Assembly: GCA_036320915.1 (NCBI GenBank)
Contig: JAXBDG010000013.1
Span: 248,001-312,000, forward strand
Direction: 5' to 3'
From: Linnemannia elongata
Taxonomy: Eukaryota > Mortierellomycota > Mortierellomycetes > Mortierellales > Mortierellaceae
DNA: 64,000 nucleotides
Of the stretch, positions 31,569 through 42,555 are shown one piece after another. The notes beneath the pieces are model-generated. The model ran no database searches. It saw nothing but the letters and a program-made list of their open reading frames with translations, and had not been told where the DNA came from. Position 1 is the stretch's first letter. Each line of letters opens with the position of its first letter. The position numbers were made by a program, and so were the translations under genes.

Positions 31569-34500
31569 CTTGCGAGAGGAGAGAGATCGGTTGTTATTTT
31601 GTATTTTGCCGGAATGGTCGTCATCATTGTCGGGCTTTGGTTTGGGCTGTAAAAGCCCCATGCCTTTGCCTGTTTATTTATTTTTACTCTCCTTCATTAT
31701 TATCTAGTATCTTTTCTTTTCTTTGCATTTTTTTTTTGTTTCAACATCATTTATTATTACTCTACTACTTCATTTTACTCATCTGCTTACCTTCACATTT
31801 TTGTTGTAACTACATCCAATCTTTTATTGTTTTCTTTTTTTTTTTTTTTTTTTTTTTTCCTTTTTCTTTTTATTTCTTTCCATAGTGTATCCCAATCCTT
31901 CTCCCTCAATCATCTTCCTCCACATCCTCACCCTTGTACTTTTTCCTCCACCCCCCGCCCATAATTCGAAAACCGAGAAAAAAAAATCAGTTCTTCCTTC
32001 GACTTTACCCGCGTGTGTGTTTGTCCATGATCTTGATGTGCATGACGGATGTTTGCGTTGTAAGCTGTTTGTGTTTAAGGAATGTGAAATGAGAACGAAA
32101 AGTGTTTGGGCTGGGTTAAGGGCTGGAAAAAAATCTTTGGACGCCACCAAACTTAATTTGCGAAGACGCGAACAAAGTTCTTGTTTATTACTTTTGATCC
32201 GTAGACGCGTCATTATAATGGTCGTATCACTGTAAAAGGACGTGTCAAGGTAAAAAAAAAAAAAAAAAGAACGCGTTATGATGAGGAACTCCTTTTATGT
32301 TACCGAGAGATGCATTTTGATGATGCTTTTATTTTGGTGATGGTGAAGTGGAGAGGTCATGCGCTGTACCCATCACCTTCCTGACACCCTAGTAAAATAT
32401 TCATGCGGATTATCAAATCTCGAGGTTTCTTTTTTTTCTTGTTCTTCCTCTCTTCTTCTCTCCTTCTTCCCTCATCAAAGCACACACTCTTCCCTCCCCA
32501 CCTATAAAAGGCGATTTGTCCCTTTCTTTACTATAATTAAACGAAAACCATTCGTATGCTGTCTCATCGCCTACTAACACTTATTTCTATTTTTTGATTC
32601 CTTGAACAGAAGCGAAAAAGGACACGAGGATAAAAAAAAAAAAGTCAACAACATTGCCATATCGAAATTTAGGCGAGGGGGTTGTATAAAAGTAGAGTCA
32701 AGAAAAATGACTTGTTGATCCCCATTGGCGAAGACGAAGAACAATCTGCGAAATTCAATATAAAGCAAGAGCCCAAGGCGTACCGAGTATCGCTTATATG
32801 AAAATAATAACGCAAGAGGAACGACAGATATAGAAGTAAAAGGAGAGTAGAAAGAGAACCGCGCAGCCTTTGGGGGCGGATTGGAGTGGGCCAGTTCTCA
32901 TACAAGACAGGACTCACATCTCCCTTCTTCCATATCGCTTATTCAAAAGTACAAAACGGAGCTGAAAATGAATTTTACACAAGCAAAAATCCAGGTGTCA
33001 TTTTTTAGTTTGTTTATACGACCAGAGTTCAAGTGGCGCTCTTTTATCCGTGCTCAACAAGTGATCGTTCAGATTTGTAAAGATATACCACCGCAGGGAC
33101 ATCATATCCGCGTACTCCATGAAATTTCTAAGCAAGTACTGTACGGGGGGGTAATCCACCACGACATCAAATCCACGAACTAGAAATGATGTTTGAAGAA
33201 AAGAAAGGCGAGAAAACGAAAGTCTAGATTTTAGATGCCCCATAAAATGATAGCCATTGGATGAGAAACGGGATCGCAAAAATAGAGAGACATGGCTCAT
33301 CTAACTAGGACAATCAGATATCGTTCTTTTTAAATAGTCTCTAAAAGAAAAAGGAAAAGAAACATGATGTCTTAATAATCTCGATGCACGGCAGTAGTGC
33401 GCTTGATTAAAAGCTTTCAAGAAGTCATACATCATGTCCTCGTCCCCAAAGTCCAATAATTTTTAAACGCCTAAATGGAACGCGCTCGCTCCTTAACTTA
33501 TAATCATCAACAAAGAAACGTCAATATCTGATCTTCAATATTTTAGCCAATAACAGTACCAAGGCTAGGTTCACAAAGACGGCACCTCTGATGTTCGATC
33601 CATTTCCAAGAGTGTAATGAGCAAGAGGCGATTCAAAACCATCTCAATTCGCGGCTTCTAAAAAGGTTCTCAAAAGTGTAAAGAATGTCACACGCAAACC
33701 TAGATTTGCCAAGTTCAGTTTTTGAACGCGTAAAACGACCTTATAACCGATCTGTGCATTCGTCTTATTGCTGCGCGGTTTTCAAACGCAAAAGAGGGAA
33801 TGGGTGCACAGACACGTCATATCCACGATGTCCACTTAGTCACTCACACCTCGTAAACCTTCCCAAGCCGTATCGTTATTTTCCGAGTGTTCATTCGTAT
33901 CGCATAAAGAGTCGCACACTACAATGTATCCGTGAGTTTTTTTCAGTCAGAAATGTGAAAGGGCAGAGCTTCGGAATTTTTCATAAATATTCTCCACCTG
34001 CTTGTTCGCTCCAGACAAAGAAATAATCGACGAGGATGTTTACCGTCGTTCATTCAGAAAAAAATGTAACTATGATCAGGAGCGACACAAGTCTTGCAAC
34101 ATTAACAACCTGTGATATATTTTAGTATTTGCCCCGGATGTTATTCAACTCAAACTGCCAAACCTTGTTCATTTAAAGAAAACAAGTCATTCTATTTAAA
34201 CTAAACGCGTCTTGAATATAAAGAGAAATATAAGCGAAAACAATGAGGCGGCCGCACATTATTTCGAGCTTCTCTCTGTATCGATGCCAAGGCTCTTGTT
34301 GAACCTCATCACTCGCTCTACCGCATGTAAAAAAAATGCACTCATCATCTGAGTGAGAAAAGGGAACACAAAAGACACATCAAGAAGGGGAAAAAAAGAG
34401 AGGCATTTGAAAATAAAATGCGATCTTTTTTGCAACTAGGTTCTTCCAGCCACAACACAAGAGGGAAAAGGCAATAAGCATTCAGTCATAGGTCAACTGT

Positions 34501-34679
34501 AAACCACTTCTTATTTTTCGGGCGCTTTGTTTTATTCTCTCACAATAATGCAGCTACTTTGTTTATCATTTCCAAAAAAAAACAACCCCAACTACCATCA
34601 TCTTATATCCTTCTCAGGTTATTTCTTCCAACAGAAAAAAAAAGTAGACAGAACAATGCCCTCAAAGCTTTGCTGCTTT
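31569..34679. other. Gene-poor region, 3.1 kb
   Basis: It covers the kinase 3' region (T-rich, with a T22 run near 31837) up to the secreted repeat protein. One CGCCACCA word sits at 32142. From about 32.9 to 34.3 kb the sequence changes texture and has short protein-like fragments on the minus strand (for example at 33521-33634), but no assembled gene is supported. Confidence 0.5.
32142..32149 (+). promoter_or_regulatory. CGCCACCA word in the kinase 3' intergenic region
   Basis: Part of a 16-bp segment at 32136-32151 (TTTGGACGCCACCAAA) that is repeated exactly at 39630-39645. It is not close to a recognised start codon, so its role here is unclear. Confidence 0.25.
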
Positions 34680-35285
34680 TTAGTACTCGTCAAGGCGGGA
34701 GGTAGTAATCGTGCGTCTAGGAGGCTTTGCGGTGGTAGTTGGAGTGAGGGTGAAAGTGGTAGTCTTGGGAGGCTTGGAGCTGATGGGAGGGGTGGGAGTC
34801 TTGGGAGGCTTGACGACAGTAGTAGTCGTGGGAGTCTCGGAGCTGATGGGAGGGGTAGGGGTCTTGGAAGGCTTGACGATGGTAGTCTTGGGAGGCTTGG
34901 AGCTAATGGGAGGGGTGGGAGTCTTGGAAGGCTTGACGACGGTAGTAGTCGTGGGAGTCTCAGAGTTGATGGGAGGGGTAGGAGTCTTGGAAGGCTTGAC
35001 GATTGTAGTCTTGGGAGGCTTGGAGCTGATGGGAGGGGTAGGGGTCTTGGAAGGCTTGACGACGGTAGTAGTCATGGGAGGCTTGGGGTTCCAGGTCCAG
35101 GATGGAACAGGGGCAGAGGACATGACTGTGCCATCGAAAAACTCGTATTCAGTCTCGACCTCTGCGGCCTGACGTTCAGCTTCAATGGCCCAATCGGCGT
35201 CGGCGTCCAGGATGGGTTGAGGGAGCGCTTCGACACAGGAGGCTACGACCAGGGTGGTGGCGACGAGAAGGGAAAGGATTTTCAT
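34680..35285 (-). CDS. Secreted Pro/Thr/Lys-rich tandem-repeat protein
   Basis: A single exon of 201 residues. The N-terminus MKILSLLVATTLVVASCVEA is a clear signal peptide, with cleavage likely near residues 20-22. A short acidic segment (about 25-55) precedes a repeat domain (about 72-180) of alternating 20- and 21-residue units, KPSKTPTPPISS followed by KPPKTTIV or ETPTTTTVV. About five units are present, with small changes (INSE, KPPK). The tail is basic (KPPRRTITTSR). High Thr/Pro content suggests heavy O-mannosylation, and a cell-wall or extracellular role is inferred. No GPI signal or enzymatic domain is visible. A TATAAAA box lies about 120 bp upstream. No homologue is recognised, and such repeats evolve fast. 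Confidence 0.75.
   Translation of the reverse strand: MKILSLLVATTLVVASCVEALPQPILDADADWAIEAERQAAEVETEYEFFDGTVMSSAPVPSWTWNPKPPMTTTVVKPSKTPTPPISSKPPKTTIVKPSKTPTPPINSETPTTTTVVKPSKTPTPPISSKPPKTTIVKPSKTPTPPISSETPTTTTVVKPPKTPTPPISSKPPKTTTFTLTPTTTAKPPRRTITTSRLDEY
34750..35070 (-). repeat. Coding tandem repeat (about 123-bp period)
   Basis: Direct repeats inside the secreted-protein gene. A pair of 60/63-bp units forms a period of about 123 bp seen two and a half times, with few substitutions. This implies recent unequal exchange or conversion. Confidence 0.8.
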
Positions 35286-36543
35286 GGTGGTTTTGAGATG
35301 GGCAATGGGAATGGGGAGGAGAGAATGGGAGGAAGACTGTTTTCTTTTTGAGAGATTGCTCGACGAGGAAAACCAAACAATGAGAAGGGGCGAGGGGCCC
35401 TACTTTTATACAAAGAATTGGCGCCATCATGGTGTCGTCGTCTCTTTCGCGAGCTGCTGTTGTATTTCAGGACAGTAGCAATTGAATACAGAGGACCAAT
35501 ATCGATGCAGTGTAAGTTTTAAGAATACGGTCTGGTATGTCTGGTACGTCCAACAGCCTTCATGCAGGGTAAGGTCGACTTTCTGGCGCAAAAAGAGAAA
35601 GGTAGGAAGTTTTTACAACCCCTACATCAAATGTTGCTACAACTCTTTTCTTTTCTAATGATTGTGCGTCTCACTCCTTCAGCCCAATGGATCGGAGAGC
35701 ACGAAAAATGAAATACACACAGACTAAACAAAAAAGCAAAACAAGGAATTAGAACGCGTGCGTGCTTGGACGCACGCGCGAACTAACTATCCCGCCCGTT
35801 CTCTATAGATGTATGAGCTGGGCGCAGGACAAGGCTTAAATGGGTTCATGCATAGGGATCCAAAAATCAACCAGTAAGGTTTAAGCAAGAGTCGAAAAAT
35901 ATATGTCCAGGACTCTATTATTGGTCTCTGCCATACCTTCCATGAGCCAATATTTCATTTTGTGTTCTTGTGTCTCTTGTGTGCCATTGCCATAAAGAAA
36001 AAAAAAACTCAAATGTGTGGGTTGGGTTCCTTAGCCTCATGTCGTCGGCTGGCCTTTGCGGAATTGACTCACAAGATAGGATGTTGCGCCCCAACGATAT
36101 CTCTTCTATTGATTTCAGGCACACACACACACGCACGAAAAAAATCTCGAATGATCCTTTTAGTCATGAACAATTGGACGATCCGGGAATGATCCTTTCA
36201 AGTCCACAGAAAAAAAGTCTGGAAACAAGGAAACAATCGAATCCCCTTACTCAAGAGATGGGCTGGGATTAGGATAGCACCAAATACTCAGGAAATGGTC
36301 ATACATGGGTGCCAATTTTTAAGAAAATTACCGAGGGAACCATTCCTCATTTGTTCAATCTGCAAATGGGCGCACAGCATTCTCAATCTGCAATAAAACC
36401 ATTTCGAAATCATCATTGGACAAAACGTTCTTTTCAAAGTCGAAAAGTTGGTACTATGTACATGTCTATTGTATTGGATATCTCGTCTCTCATGCTGCAT
36501 ATTGCGGTACCTACAGAAACAAAACAACAGCCAAACGCCTATC
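35286..36543. other. Intergenic region, 1.26 kb
   Basis: Upstream of the secreted repeat protein and downstream of EF-G2. It contains the TATA box at 35404-35410 and a perfect 9-bp GC hairpin at 35755-35778. Nothing coding is recognised. Confidence 0.5.
35404..35410 (-). promoter_or_regulatory. TATA box of the secreted repeat protein
   Basis: TATAAAA on the minus strand, about 120 bp before the ATG at 35285, is well placed to direct transcription of the secreted-protein gene. Confidence 0.55.
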
Positions 36544-39474
36544 CTATCCTCCGCGCATCTCCTTGATGAGGTCGCGTTGCCGGTCAAAGTCCATCTCGCC
36601 ATACCCAATGACCTCCATCGCAAACTTGCCTGTACCACCCGTCAAAGCCCTCAGCGCAGCATCGTATCCCAGCATCGATGAAAGTGGCACCTGGGCACGA
36701 ATCGACCGGCGGTCCGACATGGTTCCAACAGCGCCCGCTGAGGATGAAGCTGAGGAGCTGGCAGAGCCAGGTCCAGTATATGTTGAATCGGGAGGCGCGT
36801 AAAGATGGAACTCAGTCTCGTCCTCTTCGCGGTGAGCGGTGCTGTCGTCGTCATGACCCAAACTCAGGACACGGCCTCGCCTCGTTCCACTAATGTCACC
36901 AATGACCGTGCCGACATCCTTCTCGGCCACCTCGACACGGACATCCATAATGGGCTCGAGCAAGACCGAGTTGTTGTCGATATCACCGGTCGAAGGGTTG
37001 CCTCCTAACCGAATGGCCTCCGTCACAGCCGCGGCCACACAGGATGAGATCGCTGCTGGCGTCGACTCTCCACCGTAGAGATGCAGATCTGTTAGGCGGA
37101 CCTTGAGATGTGTCTGCGCGTAACCGAGCAAAGGTCCTCGAGAGAGTGCAGAGAGAATACCGTTCTTGATCGAAGTCCTCAACACGGGGATGGGCAAGTC
37201 TGTTGATCCTGATGGAATCACAGTTCCTGTAGCCGCGGCCTTTGCAGCTGCTGCAAGTGCTCCTGCCTCGTCCGTGCTAGGCGACTGTTCCGAAAGCGAG
37301 ACAATGATCTCGTTACCGTCATACTCCTCGAGCCCCATATGGAGAGCTGCATCGGCCTGACCCTTCTTGCCCTTCTTGCCGACTTCAGCCTTTGACGAGC
37401 TACTCTCGCTCTCGGGAACACGTTCGTCCTCCTGATCCTCAAAGCGCTCCAAGCGCTCAACAGTAACACCAACCCTAGCACGACCACGCTTGCCAAGGAT
37501 CTCACGATCATACTCCCATGCAGGAACCTCCGAAACGACACCAGCGCCGCGCATCGTTTCCTTGAACGAAATTCTCATGCGACCCATCTCAGCCTTAACC
37601 TTGAAATCGCTTACCAGCCTCTCCTTGGCGACCTCCAAATGTAGCTCACCCATTCCACCCAGCAGAGTCTGGCCAGTCTCCTCATCCACACGCATACCCA
37701 ACGAGGGGTCCTCTCGGATCAGTGCCTTGATCGCCTCCTCCACAGGCTTCTCGTCCGAGGTCGACATGGGCTCAATGCTGGCAAAGAACACAGGCGACGG
37801 GACCTTGATTCCGCTGAGTGCAAGGCCCTTGCGAGGGTCATGGCCATCCAGCAATGTATCTCCTGTCCTTGTATCCTTAAGACCCAGAACGACACCGATG
37901 TTGCCCTTGGTGATATGTGGGATCTCCTCAACATCCATAGCATACATCTGCAACAGTTTGTTGGCTCTCTCCTTGGTGTGCGTCGAGCTATTCCATAGCT
38001 GAGCACGTTCGTTTAATTGACCGGCGTAGACACGAACAAATACCATAGGGCCGCGGCGGGCATCGTGTACGACCTTGAAGGCCAAAGCACAGAGTCTCTC
38101 CTTGGGTCCGCCGTTTCCAATCTCGACAACCTTTCCATCTGACATGCGACCCAGTGCTGCGGGCCTCTCCTCCGGCGAGGGCAAATAGTCGACTACCGAA
38201 TCCATGAGGGGCTGAACTCCAATGTTCCTGAAGCTGGCTCCGCAAAGAACGGGGACGATGGTTGAGGACAAAGTCAGACGACGGATGGCAGCCTGCAGAT
38301 CCTTTGCTTCGATCGCCATATGATCCTCCAATGTCAAGAACAATTCGATAATATTTTCATCCAGAGCAGAGAGTTGTTCCACCAGAGCGACACGAGCCTT
38401 GACAGCTTCCTGGTAGACCTCCTGATCAGCATAGTTGGAATCCAGGGATGACCTGACCACCTTGGCACCCTTTGGGTCCGAATCCCAGCGAAGGACCTCC
38501 ATAGTGAGAACATCAACCACTCCATTGAACTGGATATCGTTGGATCCTTGAAGGGACTCCATCAATGGGATCTGAACAACCACAGGGCGGCACCCAAGAC
38601 GTGTCCTCATTTCTCGCACAGTCCTGCCGAACCCAGCTCCAGCGCGGTCCATCTTGTTGACGAATGCAATCCTAGGGATCCCCTGCCGAGCAGCCTGCTG
38701 CCACACAGTCTCTGTCTGAGCCTCCACTCCTGCGACAGCATCCAAAATGGTGACAGCTCCGTCGAGGACACGGATAGAGCGCTCGACTTCGATAGTGAAA
38801 TCGACGTGCCCTGGTGTATCGATCAAGTTGATGCGGTGGTCCTTCCAGCCGAATGTGATTGCTGCCGAGGTGATGGTAATGCCTCTTTCCCGCTCCTGCT
38901 TCATGTAGTCCATAATAGTATCTCCACTGTCAACATCTATTCACATTGCACATTTGTGAACGTAATGAGTGAAGTCGATCTAGGCGTGGGAAAATTCAGT
39001 CATTGGTGAACGTATGCATGTGTAAATGGAGCCAGCCCCAAAAAGGCACATACCGCCGATCCTGCGAGTGAATCCAGCATAATGAAGCATTCGTTCAGTA
39101 GTTGTCGTTTTTCCTGCATCGATATGTGCAATGATTCCAATGTTCCTGGCGTTCTTGATCGCCTCGTCCGCTTTGTGCGCTAATTAATTCGCCAATCGTA
39201 TTTCACTTCGTCAGTACTAGGATCAAAGCATATATCCAAAGTTCACAAAAAAAAACAACTTCACGGCTGATGTATGCTTATGTTTGAACATACCATGTGA
39301 ACTATACCAGCGAGTTGACTGGATGGGCATAAACGCTTTATTCACCGGTGTTACTGATGCTGTTACCCGGGAATGGAGACGGTGTTGCTTGTGGTACTTG
39401 CATGATGTCCACCGCGAGAATGCGTTTGTGTTTTGACGGACCGCCGATCGGATGGCTCCTGCGGGGACCTGCAT
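36544..39474 (-). CDS. MEF2: Mitochondrial elongation factor G2 (ribosome-recycling GTPase)
   Basis: Three exons on the minus strand (39294-39474, 39054-39179, 36544-38936) join to 899 residues. The first exon codes an Arg/Ser-rich mitochondrial presequence starting [15 protein letters not shown]. The GTPase follows: P-loop [13 protein letters not shown] (about 77-89), [13 protein letters not shown], switch region [16 protein letters not shown] (about 142-149) and NKMDRAG (about 195). Domains II-V follow with [12 protein letters not shown] and a C-terminal [17 protein letters not shown] end. The GDVDSGDT segment and the insertions in domains IV-V resemble GFM2/MEF2, which works with ribosome recycling factor to split mitochondrial ribosomes, rather than the translocase MEF1. 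An acidic/Ser insert near residues 555-610 is unusual. The gene shares a 350-bp promoter with the nuclease gene. The symbol is by homology. Confidence 0.88.
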
Positions 39475-39635
39475 TTTTCTTTAAAGTTGTGTGTTGAATG
39501 AAGAGTGGATGTGTTGTTCGAGAAAAGGCGCGGCAGGCGTGATGGTCAAAGGAAAAGAAAGAAGGACAAAGAAGGCGATTCTGTGGCATGGGACTTTGTG
39601 GTCTTTCGACCGAGTTCACACGGTGAATGTTTGGA

Positions 39636-39643
39636 CGCCACCA
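39636..39643 (+). promoter_or_regulatory. CGCCACCA promoter word (EF-G2/nuclease)
   Basis: Lies in the 350-bp divergent promoter, 162 bp from the EF-G2 ATG and 189 bp before the nuclease ATG, within TTTGGACGCCACCAAA. Confidence 0.4.
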
Positions 39644-39824
39644 AAAAGGCGATTTTGTGACTGTGGAGGGGTGGTGCTCAATTGACGCACTGGATGCCAA
39701 ATCACCCTTTGTTTTCTACACCACTCCACCGCTGTCCTTCAACTCTTCGTCCCTCCAAACCCACACTTATCTTTTCACTTTCCCCACTCACCACCAAGAT
39801 TTGACAGTATTGTAAACGACACAA

Positions 39825-42498
39825 ATGGGTGTCAAGGGATTGACGGCCCTCCTCCAGCGACTGGCCCCTGACGCCGTCAAGACCCAGCATATCTCTCACT
39901 ACAAAGGAAAATCCCTCGCCATCGACGTCTCTTGCTTCCTCAACCGCTTCAGTAAGTCCCACCTCACTTATGAAACACTACGTTCAGAACTCAACTCGCA
40001 AGCACATGAACTAACAAACTCTCTCACTCAGTCTACACAATAGACCCTCACCCAGCACGGGTACAACGCAACCTGTACCGTCTCTGCATCTACCTCCATC
40101 TACACGACATCCGGCCTGTCTTTGTCTTTGACGGACCTGGCAGGATTGTCGAGAAGGAGCAAGAGGGGATTAGGAGGGAGGCTATGAAAGAGAAAGTGAA
40201 GAAATCGTTTCAGTTGGAAAAGATCCGAAAGACGCGGTTGAAGGGGTTGCAAGGGTCGGCGCAGATTCTGAAGGATTTCTCGACAGAGGACGTTATTTCT
40301 ATGTTGGAGGATATGCGGAGACAGGATGGCGGTGGTGGGCGCGTTTCGGTGATGGAAACAGTGTCTGTGATGTTTGATGCTGAGGACGAAGGAACCAGCG
40401 CTGGTCAAAAGGACAAGGAACCTGTGCCTGCAGTAGTCCTGCTGAAAGGGCCAACAGCATCCCCGCCAGATCCAGAATCTATGACAGTGAAAACACCGAC
40501 ACCAAAACCGCCAAAACACTCAGCAACAACAGCCACAACACCAACAGAACCACTGAGCGACAACAGCAACAAAGAGTTTTCTCCGCAGCAAGAACTTCAC
40601 CTCGCAAAGATTTACGACCTTCTAGAGGAGGACCCCATCTGGGTGGACGAGGAATCCTCTTGGACGATACCCAGGCTCCCTGATGAATTCTACCGTCGAC
40701 TGGAACATGAACACGCCCAACTCTTGACGGCATATGGTGGCGACCCTTTCACCAACAACACATCCCTTACTGGGTCAGACGAACAACAATTAGCAGGGTT
40801 CCCTGGAGACGCAAATGAAGGGGATTTTGAAGGGTTTGATATGTTTGAGCGAGAGTTGGATATGTTGGATCGCATGGAGCTAGATGTCGACACATTTGAC
40901 GGGATGGATGTCATTTACGACCTCTCAGATCAGGCGGCAGCACCTGCTGGCGGCGAAGATGGTGCGTCGCGGTCAGCCCCATTGGTACTCAAGACCGGAA
41001 CCAGTGTACAGAATCTCCTCTCGTCTACCGACCATCCTCCTACTACCCTTCCTGGGACACCCAGGCCAGGAGAAGAGTCTACGGCCATGAAGAAACGCAT
41101 TCAAACGCTGCTGGAGGATTATATTCGGTCGGCTGAGAAGAGTTCTGAGGATGTTGATGTAGAGGAGTTGGTAACCACCTCGACTAGGAAGCAGCGGGCC
41201 TTGGATGCCATGGAGCAGAAACTGGTACAGGAGATCAAGGAGTACACTGGCATTGAGGCACAGCTGGGTCTCGTCGCGGAGGTCGAAGCCATCACGACAC
41301 CTGACTCAGATGCGGCTTTGCTGTCACAAAAACCTTTGTCCGCAGTGCTGGTGCCGGCAAAAGAGAGCGAAGCTCTATTACAACAGGAGGCCACACCTAC
41401 TACGACTATAAAAGTCGAAGAGTTGATTCCGGAGATGGCATCCACAGTTGACTCGGAACTCGTTTGGTCAGTGGAGTCTGATCCTAGCGACACATCAGAC
41501 GCCTTGAGAGAGGAAGACCCAATACTCGCAGAAGGCACCAACAAAACTGCCGAAGCACCACCAGTAGTAGCTGAAGTACGAGACCAGGACCTTAAATCAA
41601 TGATTCATAGCGTCCTCTCAGCCCACCGTCAAATTTTCACAACTCTCGAACGTCGAACCCTCCGTGTCACCTGGCCCTTAGTCCTCTCCTGCCAACGTCT
41701 CCTCGTCGCCATGGGTGAGCCCGTCGTCGAGGCAAAAGATGCAGAAGCTGAGGCTGTCTGCGCACAGTTGACGACTCTAGGACTAACAGATGCGTCGGTG
41801 AGCGAGGATACGGATACGGCGGTATTTGGGAACGGGTTGTTGCTGCGCCAGGTGGGCGCGAGTGGGGATCGGGATATTATTGAGATTGATCCTGTTTTGG
41901 CAAGGGAGAAGTTGGGGTTGAGCAGGGATGCGTTCCGAGATCTATGTATCCTCTGCGGTACTGACTTTTCTGGCGTAAGTTGCCTTGTTGTGAGCCTTTT
42001 GAACTCCTTAGGACACTTGACGCGCGCTTACTGACTGCCCTCTAACCACTCATTTGTTCAACTCGATAGACCATGGAAGGCATCGGCCCAAAAAGAGCAG
42101 CAAAATTGATCCAATACTACGGAAGCATTGAATCCATTATGGCCAACAGCGGGTACAAGCCTCGGCCAGATTTCGTCTACGACCGTGCCCGTCGCGTGTT
42201 TGATCGGACACCTGCAGTGCCCCTAGATCCGACAGTTTACAAACCCAAGCCCGAGATCCAGCCATTGCTGCTGGAGCTGTTGCTGAAGTACGATATCAAT
42301 CCTGAGGAGGTCAAACAAGAATTGATGAACGGACCCAAGGCCGAGGAAGGAGTACCTGCATTTACTCAAGATGCAAGCTCGCTACCTTCACGAGCTTTCG
42401 GCGGTAGTGGTGGTATTGGGGCCGATCCTTTCAAAGCGACAGTCATTAACATCCCCGCCCCAGCATCCAAGCCAAGTTCCTCCCCACTTTCACAATAA
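39825..42498 (+). CDS. XPG/FEN1-superfamily structure-specific nuclease with a long spacer
   Basis: Three exons (39825-39951, 40032-41974, 42070-42498) give 832 residues. The N-region MGVKGLTALLQRLAP and AIDVSCFL is FEN1-like. All seven acidic metal ligands of FEN1 have counterparts: D34, D76 (VFVFDGPG), E614 and E616 (DAEAEAVCAQL), D635 and D637 (SEDTDTAVFG) and D687 (LCGTDFSG). A helix-hairpin-helix GIGPKRAAKLIQYYGS follows. The N and I regions are separated by about 500 acidic, Ser/Thr-rich residues, an arrangement otherwise typical of XPG/Rad2, though the N-terminus is closer to FEN1. Activity as a Mg-dependent flap or bubble endonuclease in DNA repair or replication is inferred. The C-terminus (GGSGGIGADPF) is short, and I see no clear PCNA-binding box. 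It could be the Rad2/XPG orthologue or a separate fungal branch. Confidence 0.8.
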
Positions 42499-42555
42499 AG
42501 CTTGCCCCATCACACTCAGAAGGACTCTTTAGGATACATTCAATGCAGTCTTTGT

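Noticed and set aside
33100..33183. A read VIHHDIKSTN resembling a protein kinase catalytic loop
   Set aside because: It ends at a stop right after the motif, the usual Arg is His, no other kinase motif is near in any frame, and the opposite strand also reads protein-like. Treated as coincidence.
34527..35351. A 274-codon plus-strand frame and a 153-codon plus-strand frame opposite the secreted protein
   Set aside because: Both are mirror frames of the tandem repeat on the minus strand, which has a signal peptide, a TATA box and a clean start and stop.
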